Assembly: GCF_000485595.1 (NCBI RefSeq)
Contig: NW_014577349.1
Span: forward strand, 112,256 to 142,546
Length of the DNA: 30,291 bases
Origin: Priapulus caudatus
Taxonomy: Eukaryota > Priapulida > Priapulimorpha > Priapulimorphida > Priapulidae
Direction: 5' to 3'
Below, in pieces: positions 12,241 to 21,401 of this stretch; the first letter of the stretch is position 1; each line of letters begins with the position of its first letter. Under the pieces are notes generated by a model. It was not told the DNA's origin. It searched no databases and saw nothing but the letters and a program-made list of their open reading frames with translations. Made by a program: the position numbers and the translations under genes.

Positions 12241-12650
12241 ATCACACATACCGAGTTGTAAAAGTAAACATACATATTCAGCAAAGATTTTCTTTACTTT
12301 GTAAAACTGTCTTACGTGTGGAAACTCGACACTGCTGCAAGGCAAAGCTATCACCAGAAGTTCAATGCAATGGTAAGGTAATTAGGGTAAAAATATTTTT
12401 GTATTGTTCACGCACAAAACCGTGTTCACACGTACGGTGTTATGCAGTACGCGCTGTAGCCTGTACTCTGTAGTGTAGGCTAGCGTCAGCGTGGTGGGGG
12501 CGTGTGATCAATACAGCCACATAATACAGGGTTGGCATGCCTTACCGTTATAGGTATGTGTTTTCCCCCACCCTCCAATATTTTATCAATATCATGTCAG
12601 CTGTCTATCACCTGTCATATGGACAGATAAAGGTTCAATGCTTTTTACAC

Positions 12651-12660
12651 TTTCATGCAG
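12651..12660 (+). promoter_or_regulatory. PEX2: Probable 3' splice site ending a 5' UTR intron of PEX2
   Basis: 'tttcatgcag' follows a T-rich tract and sits 32 nt before the preferred ATG. It explains why the open frame upstream has no PEX2 similarity. Confidence 0.5.
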
Positions 12661-12692
12661 AGGAATTTCCAACCGTACAACATAGTGCGCGC

Positions 12693-13619
12693 ATGACGAC
12701 ACCGCCGCCTGGGATGTCAGACGCCGGCGAGGCAGCGCCAGCAGGGGGCGCCCTGAAGGTACTGCGCGTGTCGCAGCTGGACGCGTCGCAGCTGGACGGA
12801 GACCTGCTGGAGCTGCTGCGTGAACAATGCGCGCTCGCGCTCAAGTACTGCCACCACCCGGGCGCCGTCGCCTCCCTCCGCCCCGAGCTTGACGCCCTGC
12901 TGCGCCTCCTGGTGTGGAGATTCTCGCTGTACGCGCACGGCGCCACCGTCGGCCAGGACCTGCTCGACGTCCGTTACGTTGACGCCCGCTCCGGCGCACC
13001 GATCGCGCGCATGCAGATGTTCGCCTACGCCGCCGTCGTCGTCGGATGTGGTTACCTCGGCGACCGCCTCGACGACCTCCTCCGGATGCTGCCGGCGTCG
13101 GTGCCGCGCGGAACCGTCGCTAGGTTTGCGCGCCGGGCCGAGGCGGCGGCGAGGGCAGCCGCACTGCTCAACTTCTTCATGTTTCTGCGCCACGGCGATT
13201 ACCAGCTTCTCCTAGAGAGGGCGCTGGGGTTGCAGGCACAGTTCCGGCGGCCGCAGGAGGCGCGCACGCCGAGCTTCAAGTTCACGAACCGCGAGATCCT
13301 CTGGAACGGCTTCTCGGAGTTCCTGCTGTTCCTGTTGCCGTTCGTGAACTTCCGCCGGCTGCGAAACTCGTTCCGGAGGATGCTCGCGCGCAACACGGCG
13401 CCCCCTGGCAGCGCGCGCGTCATCCCAACGGAACTCGGCCAGTGCGCGGTGTGCGAGCTTCCGCCGTGCGTGCCACACGGCATTGGCTGCCGCCATGTGT
13501 TCTGTTACTACTGCATTGTGGGCAATGTCATGGCGGATGCGTCGTTTGCGTGTCCTCGTTGTGGCGTGAGGGTCGAGGGACGTGAATCTGTGAACCCGGT
13601 CATACTGTGGGAGAGGTAG
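12693..13619 (+). CDS. PEX2: Peroxin-2, peroxisomal RING-finger E3 ubiquitin ligase subunit
   Basis: PEX2, with PEX10 and PEX12, forms the peroxisomal membrane ubiquitin ligase that ubiquitinates and recycles the import receptor PEX5. The ORF aligns with vertebrate PEX2 from the VLRVSQLD motif near the N terminus. Later matches are LVWRFSLYAHGATVGQ, ALLNFFMFLRHG and REILWNGFSEFLLFLLPF (the membrane part). The C-terminal RING is at residues about 251-290: CAVC, then GCRHVFCYYC, then CPRC. From this ATG the protein is 308 aa; human PEX2 is about 305. The frame is open from 12537, but a pyrimidine-rich tract ending in CAG at 12660 looks like a 3' splice site. The upstream part is therefore probably intron, and the coding region one exon, as in vertebrates. 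ATG 12714 is an alternative start. Confidence 0.95.
   Translation: MTTPPPGMSDAGEAAPAGGALKVLRVSQLDASQLDGDLLELLREQCALALKYCHHPGAVASLRPELDALLRLLVWRFSLYAHGATVGQDLLDVRYVDARSGAPIARMQMFAYAAVVVGCGYLGDRLDDLLRMLPASVPRGTVARFARRAEAAARAAALLNFFMFLRHGDYQLLLERALGLQAQFRRPQEARTPSFKFTNREILWNGFSEFLLFLLPFVNFRRLRNSFRRMLARNTAPPGSARVIPTELGQCAVCELPPCVPHGIGCRHVFCYYCIVGNVMADASFACPRCGVRVEGRESVNPVILWER
12738..12752 (+). promoter_or_regulatory. CTCF-consensus-like site inside PEX2 coding sequence
   Basis: CCAGCAGGGGGCGCC fits the 15-position CTCF consensus exactly. It encodes the linker before the conserved VLRVSQLD motif. Confidence 0.4.
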
Positions 13620-13776
13620 CCATGCTGTGATGTGTATAAATAGACTGTGATTCTTTCTTAAGCAACGAGCTAATTGTGATAATGTATGATACAATATAAT
13701 AATGCAATACACTTTCAAGTGGACAACGTTAATTTAAATCTGTGTTGTGAGATCGCAATATAAAACAGTATTCTGT

Positions 13777-13782
13777 AATAAA
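13777..13782 (+). promoter_or_regulatory. PEX2: PEX2 poly(A) signal AATAAA
   Basis: About 158 nt after the stop. A second AATAAA at 13844-13849 could serve as an alternative. Confidence 0.6.
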
Positions 13783-13942
13783 ATTTCACACTCGAAATTG
13801 GGAGGTGCAATGTTGTAGCACTTTTGCCCAAAATCTTTTTACAAATAAATTGAAGAATAATTTCTCCCAAACCAACTTTCTATTTTTGGGTATCCCTAAT
13901 TAAGGTACGGTTGGAGGCTTATAATATATTTATTTTGGATTC

Positions 13943-14541
13943 ATCTACTATATACACAAAATGTGGCTAGCATTTGGTATTGCACAAGTCGTTACATATT
14001 TGTATGCAATCAATCAATCCTCACTAACACTACATAAAATAGTTTATGGCAGATATCGATATGGCAGCGCCATCTATCGCAACGACTTTACATTTGAAAC
14101 ATTTCTATCGACTGGCTACGTCAGAAAGGAAATATTTCATGGCACCGAACTCATCCATTGACGTTCTTTCGATGATTTCAACAGATTAGGTTGGTAAAGG
14201 CCAAGGCCGGGTACGTGTTATTGAATTTATTACTTCTAAAAACACATGGAATTCACTGGGTCTATGTAAGTTGCAATTGGCTGTAAATACACCATATTCA
14301 GTACCACAAGTTCTTATCAACTAACATCGTCCTATCAAATCACCGTACTGCCACTGGACATCATCTCTATCCTTGAACCGTACTGGCTACACCTCTCACG
14401 TACGTTTTTGCCACATTGGCAGTCGAGAGGTTCAATTATATATAGGTCCACTGAATTACTAGCCCTTCGGCTCTACTACTATTAGTACTAGTATCAGTAA
14501 TACTTTTCTCTAGTCTAAGCCTAAAATGCATGACGTTTCGT
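13943..14541. repeat. Left flank of assembly gap, duplicate of 14552-15155
   Basis: It begins 'atctactatatacac' and ends 'catgacgtttcgt' exactly at the Ns. It matches 14552-15155 almost throughout, with a handful of substitutions and short indels. Embedded ORFs of about 66-75 codons look non-coding. Confidence 0.9.
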
Positions 14542-14551
14542 NNNNNNNNNN
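14542..14551. other. Assembly gap, 10 Ns
   Basis: Ten consecutive Ns between two near-identical ~600-bp segments. Confidence 0.99.
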
Positions 14552-15155
14552 ATCTACTATATACACAAAATGTGGCTAGCATTTGGTATTGCAAAAGTCG
14601 ATACATATTTGTATGCCATCAATCAATTCTCACTAACACTACATAAAATAGTTTATGGCAGCTATCGATATGGCAGCGCCATCTATCGTAACGAATTTAC
14701 ATTTGAAACATTTCTATCGACTGGCTACGTCAGAAAGGAAATATTTCATGGCAACTCATCATCCATTGACGTTCTTTCGATGATTTCAACAGATTAGGTT
14801 GGTAAAGGCCAAGGCCGGGTACGTGTTATTGAATTTATTACTTCTAAAAACACATGGAATTCACTGGGTCTATGTAAGTTGCAATTGGCTGTAAATACAC
14901 CATATTCAGTACCACAAGTTCTTATCAACTAACATCGTCCTATCAAATCACCGTACTGGACATAATCTCTATCCTTGAACCGTACTGGCTACACCTCTCA
15001 CGTACGTCTTTGCCACATTGCCATTGGCAGTCGAGAGGTTCAATTATATATAGGTCCACTGAATTACTAGCCCTACGGCTCTACTAGTACTACTATTAGT
15101 ACTAGTATCAGTAATACTTTTCTCTAGTCTAAGCCTAAAATGCATGACGTTTCGT
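14552..15155. repeat. Right flank of assembly gap, duplicate of 13943-14541
   Basis: It starts at the first base after the Ns with the same sequence that begins the left copy. It continues past the point where the left copy is cut off. The geometry fits unmerged overlapping contig ends. Confidence 0.9.
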
Positions 15156-15266
15156 GACTTTCGTTGTCCACACATGATTACTGCTGATCTTACTGTGATC
15201 ACACTATGCCACTAAAAAACATAACAGTGGCATCACATAAATAACAGTCAGTACTACTGCAGATGG

Positions 15267-15433
15267 GGTCGTTGTCGTATCAAGTATTATGTTTATATTT
15301 TTGTATGAGGTACCGTATGTTTAGGGTTAGGGTTAGGGTTAGGGTACACTTCTGTAGTACAAGTCTGGTATACTTTGTGTATACATATATGTACCTCGGG
15401 TACATATCTGTAGTACCTGATACGACAACGACC
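15267..15433. repeat. 20-bp inverted repeat enclosing a TTAGGG array
   Basis: Arms at 15267-15286 and 15414-15433 are reverse complements with one mismatch. The interior holds four TTAGGG units (about 15320-15345) and smaller GTAC-rich palindromes. Confidence 0.75.
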
Positions 15434-15711
15434 TCTTCAGCGTCAGTACTACTACAGTACTAGCATGTAATGTGATACAAATTGATATATGAATAATAGT
15501 ATTGGTAATGGTAGTAATTGAACACCTTACATGACCACCTTACATACCACTGACTCACTATGGAAGCTCGGGAAGCTAAGTATAACAAATATTAAAACCT
15601 CTAAAAAAACCTTGATACAAGACTCAACGCCCCGCCCCATTCTAATTGAATTAAACAGCAATTGAATAATTGTCGTGTGTTGTTGTAATTCTGCAGCAGC
15701 CGTGTGCAACA

Positions 15712-15807
15712 ATGACGTGCTCCATACAGCAGGTGCTGGCAGACGCCAAGCGTCTTGTGACGCAGCTGAGAGAACATGAGGGCAACGCCGACACGCTCAT
15801 AAATCAG
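15712..15807 (+). CDS. FGFR1OP2: FGFR1OP2/SIKE coding exon 1
   Basis: 32 codons ending in CAG before the donor GTAACA, phase 0. Confidence 0.9.
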
Positions 15808-16961
15808 GTAACACAACACTGCCACATGTAAGGCCTGTGTGAGAATATTAACATCGTAATGAGAGAAATGGCCTAAATATTGCAACATCTTTGTATTGAC
15901 ACACATTCTACAGTGAGATATGATGACAGATGCAGTGATATGCACGTGCATTTGTGACGGTTTAACTGAAAATACAGCCTTCTATCCATAAACTTGGCAT
16001 CATGGCTTTGATCAGAGATGGGTGCTGAATCTGCTGATGCACGCTCTTTTTGTCTTATCGCCAACACTCTTGTATTTTGTCGTCAACATGCTCCTTATCT
16101 TTTCTTGCCAACATGCTCACTTGTCTCTCGTTGCTGACACGTTCAATTGTCTCTCTTCGTCGACGCGTTCAATTGTCTCTCTTCGTCGATGCACGCTTAC
16201 TTGTCTCTCTTCGTCGACGCACGCTCACTTGTCTCTCTTCGTCGATGCATGCTCACTTGTCTCTCTTCGTTGACGCACGCTCATTTGTCTCTCGTCGGCA
16301 GGCGCGCAAGCTGAACGGTCGCGTGGACAGCATGCGCATCTACCAGGAGGATGCCGAGGAGGCGGCGGAGGTGGCGCGCAAGCCTCCGCCGCCGCCGCCG
16401 CGCTCCACGCTCGTCTTCGGCCTCCAGCAGGAGAACCGACACATCCGCGACCTGCAGCACGAGAACCGCGAACTGCAGCTCGCCCTCGACGACCACCAGG
16501 CAGCGCTCGAACTCATCATGAGCAAGTACCGGCGCCAGATCTCGCAGCTGATGGTGCCCCGCGCGACGGCGGCGGAGGCGACGCCCGCCGATGACGCGGC
16601 GGCGGAGGTGCGCGAGGAGATCGAGCGTAAGAACGAGCGCATCTGCGAGATGGTGGCGGTGATGAACGCGGCGATACGGGCGGACGACGCGGCGACGCCG
16701 GGCGAGATCGAGGCGGTCGCGAGGCTTCGCACGGAGAACCGCGGCCTCCGCGAGATGCTGCGAGCCTGCTCCACGCTGAGCGTCCTCGCCTCGGCCTCCG
16801 CCGACGACGACCCACAGGCGGCGGACGCCGACGTGAGCGCGTGCAGCGACGACTCGAACGCAAACACTGTGATGTCACGCAGCGTCATCGAGGTCGACAC
16901 GTCGGCGACGGTCGCCGGCGGCGACTCGACAGAGGATGATGCACCACGCGAGAGCACGTAA
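15712..16961 (+). CDS. FGFR1OP2: FGFR1OP2/SIKE family coiled-coil protein (2 coding exons)
   Basis: Join 15712-15807 and 16302-16961, giving 251 aa. Exon 1 encodes MTCSIQQVLADAKRLVTQL through LINQ and matches the family N terminus. Exon 2 continues in phase 0 with LNGRVDSMRIYQED. It then has a six-proline run (60-65), RSTLVFGLQQENRHIRDLQ and ENRELQLALDDHQAALELIM (68-105), MSKYRRQ and a second helix ending ENRGLREML. The acidic Ser-rich tail is not conserved. Human FGFR1OP2 is about 253 aa and SIKE1 about 207. The single invertebrate gene is probably ancestral to both, so the symbol is provisional. In vertebrates and flies these proteins are STRIPAK-complex adaptors; SIKE1 also restrains TBK1/IKKe signalling. 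The intron is 494 bp with GT-AG ends. An acceptor-like 'ttctgcag' at 15689-15696 suggests a further 5' UTR intron. Confidence 0.93.
16107..16298 (+). repeat. 28-bp intronic minisatellite abutting the FGFR1OP2 acceptor
   Basis: About seven copies of a 28-bp unit containing 'ttgtctctcttcgtcga' and 'gcacgctcac'. The final partial unit is the pyrimidine tract of the functional 3' splice site. Confidence 0.88.
16302..16961 (+). CDS. FGFR1OP2: FGFR1OP2/SIKE coding exon 2
   Basis: Begins GCG CGC AAG directly after the acceptor 'ctctcgtcggcag' and ends at TAA. It encodes 219 residues, including both coiled coils. Confidence 0.92.
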   Translation, partial: ARKLNGRVDSMRIYQEDAEEAAEVARKPPPPPPRSTLVFGLQQENRHIRDLQHENRELQLALDDHQAALELIMSKYRRQISQLMVPRATAAEATPADDAAAEVREEIERKNERICEMVAVMNAAIRADDAATPGEIEAVARLRTENRGLREMLRACSTLSVLASASADDDPQAADADVSACSDDSNANTVMSRSVIEVDTSATVAGGDSTEDDAPREST

Positions 16962-16965
16962 TGCA

Positions 16966-17212
16966 TGGTTGCTGTCGGTAACGGGATGGAGGAGGCTGCG
17001 CCATGAACGTGGTTGTCATCGCTAACGGGATGGAGGAGGCTGCGCCATGAATGCAGTTGTAATCGGTAACGGGATGGAGGAGGCTGCGCCATGAATGCAG
17101 TTGTAATCGGTAACGGGATGGAGGAGGCTGCGCCATGAATGCAGTTGTAATCGGTAACAGGATGAAGGAGGGTGCGCCATGAATGCAGTTGTCATCGGTA
17201 ACGGGACGAAGG
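16966..17212 (+). repeat. 44-bp minisatellite in the FGFR1OP2 3' UTR
   Basis: Five and a half units of 44 bp, starting at about 16978, 17022, 17066, 17110, 17154 and 17198. Each carries 'gaggaggctgcgccatgaa'. The array begins a few bases after the stop codon. The unit is not a multiple of three and is not coding. Confidence 0.92.
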
Positions 17213-17649
17213 AAATTTGGTGACTCAACGCATGTGATCATAGCGTTATATATCATTTTAGTATTGATGTTATGAATTTTGTCCGGTCATTCAAACGATC
17301 AAGCTAGATATTTATTATATTCTTTTTGATGTCGTCAGCCCGTAGTTAGTCCATATAGGCGAATTGTTAAAACTTGTTACTGGCTATATTTAATTGTAAT
17401 GAACCGAGAACCACACAATTGCATGCACAAGATATAGGAGCAGTTGATATGTGAGATTATTTGATTTGCCTTGGACTTAGAGACCTGGTTGGGAGTTTCC
17501 TAAACATGTTGTATGGTAACATATGTTGTGCATCAACAAATTGTTCAATGACATTTTTCTGTTAAAAAGAATGTGACTTACAACAACAACATTGGCATTG
17601 AGATTGTATATGCCATTCCAAATTTTCTTCCATTGTACATGATACTGTA

Positions 17650-17655
17650 TTTATT
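17650..17655 (-). promoter_or_regulatory. OFD1: OFD1 poly(A) signal AATAAA (minus strand)
   Basis: TTTATT on the plus strand, 132 nt downstream of the OFD1 stop in its own direction. It supports 17787 as the true terminus. Confidence 0.55.
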
Positions 17656-17672
17656 TGAAAGGAAATTTGAGT

Positions 17673-17678
17673 AATAAA
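17673..17678 (+). promoter_or_regulatory. FGFR1OP2: FGFR1OP2 poly(A) signal AATAAA
   Basis: AATAAA about 710 nt after the stop, followed by GT-rich sequence near 17700. It lies opposite the OFD1 3' UTR. Confidence 0.6.
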
Positions 17679-17786
17679 ATACACTGATCATAGCCATTTT
17701 GCTCGTGTGCAGTTGGTCTTCTACTTATAGCCTATTGTATGTTCTTATTCTTCATTAGAGATTATAACAATGCAGTTCTCTCTCAC

Positions 17787-19568
17787 TCAGCCCACTGCAC
17801 CACTCACCTTCTCCTTGGCTTCCTGCTCTCGCTGCTGGATCACCATCGCCATGTACTTCTTCATAACAGGATCTATCCCGGCGTCTTCCAGGGGATCCCT
17901 AACACCGATCTCTACCTCCTCTACAGCAGCCGGCTCTTCCCTCGCACCACGCCGTAGCTGCGGTTCAGACGATTCGCCACTTCTCTCTGTACGTTCCTCG
18001 GCTGGTTCCCCCGCTGTCTGTGCCGGAGGGACCTCCGCACTCTCGTCTGTCTGTGCTTTGCGTAAGTGCACGTCTCTTTCTACCTGTGCCTCGCCCATCT
18101 CTGCATTTTTATCAGTCAGTGCCTCATGCACCTCTGCACTTCTCTCTGTCTGTGGCTCATGCATCTCAACACTTTTTTCTGTTTGTGCCTCATGCACCTC
18201 CGTCACCTCTCCCACTGCACCTCGCACATCTCCGATACCTCTTATCACGACAGCTGGCGCCACCTGGCTAGCACCGCCCCTATCGTCGACGTCGTCGTCC
18301 GTGCGCGCACGCGTCTGCGGAGACGCAGGAGCGTCGCGTCCCTGCGTCGCGTCCGCGTCCGTCTCGCGAGATCCCGTGAAGCCCAGCTCGACCGGAAGAC
18401 TCCCGATTACCCTCATCAGCCCGTCGCCCGGCGCAGCATCCGTTGGCTCCTCGCGTTTGGCGATCGCCGCGGCAACCGGCGGCGCCTGCGGAGCGACCCC
18501 GGTGCGGGTCGCCGTTTTCCCGCGGAATCGCCTCGTCAGATACGTCGCGAACGAGAGCGAGTCGGAATCGGAGTCCGCTTCCGGGAGCACGGTTCCGGAA
18601 GATTCCCGGGCGAGCGTGCCTCCGGCGGACCTCTCTCCTCCGCGGGAAGCACACGAGTCAACCTCCGCGGGAGCGATCGTGTTTCCTCCTCCTCCTGCTG
18701 GTTCTTTCCTGTCTCCTCCTGCAGATCCCTGTCTACCCGTCGCAGTGTCGAGTGCCGGCACTTGCTGTTGCCGCGGTTGCTTCGTCGGCAGCTGCCGCGG
18801 TCGTACGGCCGCCGTGCCGAATGTCAGCGTGTCGGAGGTGTCTCCCTCGCTGTCGCCGCGACTCTCCTGCTCCCGCCACCCTCGCCCCGCCGACTGCACG
18901 CCGCCGGCCTCGCGATTACCAACAGATGCTGACGCTGTCGGAGTCATTGCTGCTGCTGCTGCTGGTGATGCTGCTGGTGATGCTGCTGGTGTTATTAGTG
19001 CTGCTGCTGGTGTTATTAGTGCTGCTGCTGCTGATGATGATGACTTCCTCACACATGTCGACGCTGACTCGGCGGGGTCGTCGCCTAGTTCCGCTTGCTG
19101 ATGCACGGTGCTGCCACCTGCTTGTGGCTGCTTGCAACCTCGGGAGTGAGAAGACACCGCTGACAAGCCAGAATCGAACCTGGATCCTTGATCGCGAGTG
19201 AGTGGATCTTGCACTGTGAGCACACGCTGGCCCCCTGCCGTGGTGGCGGCGGCGGCGGCAACGACGCGTGACGGTGCGTGATCTCCCCGGGCAGAACATG
19301 GCGCAACATTGTTGTCGAGGAACCTCACATCTCCGTAGCGCAGCGAGACCTGCGCCGCTTCGCCGGGGCACGTGCTGCCACCTGCCGGTAGTTTCGTCGG
19401 CGTGACGGACAGGTAGTGTTCGGACGTGTGGCCGGCGCGGTAAGGGCGGTCGTCCCTGCGTGCGGCGGGGAGGCCCTGTGAGGAGGAGGAGGCGGCGTGG
19501 GGTTCTGCTGGCAGCGAGTGGGGATCCATGACCCTGTACTGGTAGTCACGGAAACGCTGCTCGACCAG
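17787..19568 (-). CDS. OFD1: OFD1 terminal coding exon
   Basis: The acceptor 'tttctctctgcag' precedes CTG GTC GAG (LVEQRFRDYQYRV). The exon encodes 593 residues, mostly disordered and Ser/Pro/Ala/Glu-rich. An AGCAGC-type low-complexity tract (about 18945-19035) encodes an Ala-rich run. Six 11-residue repeats lie at about 18003-18204, before the conserved KKYMAMVIQQREQE tail and TGA. It is much longer than the corresponding part of human OFD1. A strong donor-like AAG|GTGAGT sits seven codons before the stop (donor GT at 17807-17806), so an additional short 3' exon is possible. The nearby poly(A) signal argues for termination here. Confidence 0.85.
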   Translation of the reverse strand: MVEQRFRDYQYRVMDPHSLPAEPHAASSSSQGLPAARRDDRPYRAGHTSEHYLSVTPTKLPAGGSTCPGEAAQVSLRYGDVRFLDNNVAPCSARGDHAPSRVVAAAAATTAGGQRVLTVQDPLTRDQGSRFDSGLSAVSSHSRGCKQPQAGGSTVHQQAELGDDPAESASTCVRKSSSSAAAALITPAAALITPAASPAASPAAAAAMTPTASASVGNREAGGVQSAGRGWREQESRGDSEGDTSDTLTFGTAAVRPRQLPTKQPRQQQVPALDTATGRQGSAGGDRKEPAGGGGNTIAPAEVDSCASRGGERSAGGTLARESSGTVLPEADSDSDSLSFATYLTRRFRGKTATRTGVAPQAPPVAAAIAKREEPTDAAPGDGLMRVIGSLPVELGFTGSRETDADATQGRDAPASPQTRARTDDDVDDRGGASQVAPAVVIRGIGDVRGAVGEVTEVHEAQTEKSVEMHEPQTERSAEVHEALTDKNAEMGEAQVERDVHLRKAQTDESAEVPPAQTAGEPAEERTERSGESSEPQLRRGAREEPAAVEEVEIGVRDPLEDAGIDPVMKKYMAMVIQQREQEAKEKVSGAVG

Positions 19569-21349
19569 CTGCAGAGAGAAAGGGTGCACAAACGTGACCT
19601 CAACGCCCTTGAAACGTAGCCGATGTACAGTGTAATGACAGTGCTACTACGAACCAACTTGAGAGACACACTGCATATTTATAATGTCACTTAAAGGTCA
19701 CAGTCGAACGTAAAGTCTACTGATTTAGTTAGTCTGCTAGAGAGGTTCTTTCAACAAGTATTATTTTCAGGAATACATACGAATATGTCTCTATTAGCCG
19801 AGTATACTTTCTGTGTGCAACTGAGATTTTAGTATAGGGTAGAATAAAGACAATCGCTTCGCCCATCTGTATTTTTCGATACCTCGTCGTCACCGGTCAG
19901 TGCCTGAAGTCGCTCCTTTGCCTCCTGTATGAACTGTAAGGAGCTGTCAGACGACAGGCTGTTGTCGTTGCCATCGCCGTCAGTGCCATCGTGCGTGGCG
20001 CCACCTATGTGTGCAGACGGTCCTCTGTTGGCCGGGCGATGAGATGGCATCTCAGAGTTGTAGAATCTGTGACGTGACGCCTGTGCTTCCGTGAGGTAGC
20101 TGTCAAGAAATGACACCCTGGGTGCCGTCCTGCATGGACAAGGAGCGAAATGCCACACACCGCGCATGTTACGCTGTTATCCTTATTAATCTAACATATA
20201 TATATATCAGGGGCGTAGCCAGTATGTAGCACTGTAGGCCCGGGCCTACACTTTTTTTGGCCAAGTTATCTTTTTTTTTAAAACACCCATAATTCAAATC
20301 CATAAGCTTGCTGGACGAGTTTAAGAGTCTAGGCAGGAAAAACTATTGAAATGAACGTAGCAAGAATATGGCTAAATTAGGTGACCTATTCTTCTGTCAT
20401 CTAGGCTGTCATTTCTATCGCGTGCCGTTTCATTCAACACTCTACCCGCCGAAAAAGACTAGGATCCGATCTTGTCAGTTTTTTTAACATTTTAACTCGT
20501 TCGTAACACTATTTTAACTCGTTTGTGTTTTTTGGGTTTAAAAGTGATATTGAATGAGGTGTCTCAAGTTAGCAAGAGGCCAGGGAACCAGAATGAACAC
20601 TCGGGAAGGGCCGTTTCCGGCCATCTGGGGGGTTTGTAAAACCAAAAATTTTCTTGTACGCTCCGCGCCAACCGATGGTGGCGCTCCGCTCAGATAGTCG
20701 TGCCTACAACTTTGAAAATCCTGGCTACGCCCCTGTATATATATATATAACCACAGGTTCATTATTGATAGACAGAAGTTCATAATAGAAGTTTAATGAC
20801 GTTTATAATACACTGTCTATTATGACCTTTGATATAACAACAATAACAGGCCACCTGTGTTAATTCTGCTACTGTATGAAATTTTGGTAACGATGGAATT
20901 TCCTTAATGCAACACTTCGATACAAACCTCTCGAACACGTGCTCTGCGGTGGGGGCGCCACCGCTCACGTTGGCGTCGCGATCGGTCACGATGGGGTCGC
21001 GATCGTTCACGATGGGGTCGCCACCTCTCACGGTGTTGTGTAGTGCAAGCTGCGTCTGCTGCAGCTGTGAGCGCAGGTCGTCTGCCTCGCGCGCGAGACG
21101 TCTCGCGTCGCGTGACTGCGCCTCGTATCTCTTGATCAGCTCCTTGCTTCTGTTCAGCTGCGAGAAAGCGTGACAACGTGAGCCCTTGTCACATTGCAGC
21201 GGTGACACTGCGAGTGTGTCAACTTCACAGTACCTACATATACTCTCTCTGTGAAAACCGATACACTGCCCAATGTACTGTAATAAAGTTAATTAAAGTA
21301 ACGAGAAACTAATGTAATATTGTGCACTCGTGGAAGAAATGGCCATTGC

Positions 21350-21401
<52 letters not shown>

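Larger units (their letters stand above)
10483..12500. other. Intergenic region; no gene recognised
   Basis: It contains a short foldback at 10859-10939, a 9-G run near 11417 and otherwise unique AT-rich sequence. A 120-codon minus-strand ORF (11992-12354) matches no family I recognise and is probably chance. A good match to the animal CTCF consensus lies at 12226-12240. Confidence 0.5.

Noticed and set aside
11992-12354. 120-codon minus-strand ORF
   Set aside because: No recognisable family, AT-rich codon use unlike the other genes here, and no splice or poly(A) context.
12537-12692. In-frame upstream extension of PEX2 (52 residues)
   Set aside because: It has no similarity to PEX2 and contains a pyrimidine-rich acceptor ending at 12660; it is probably intron plus 5' UTR.
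13961-14797. Pair of similar ORFs (MWLAFGIA...) as a duplicated gene
   Set aside because: They lie in the duplicated gap flanks, are short, lack family resemblance and are cut by differing ends. Best explained as the same non-coding locus present twice.
17770-19101. 443-codon plus-strand ORF opposite the OFD1 terminal exon
   Set aside because: Antisense shadow of the OFD1 exon. The minus strand has conserved OFD1 blocks, a splice acceptor and a poly(A) signal.
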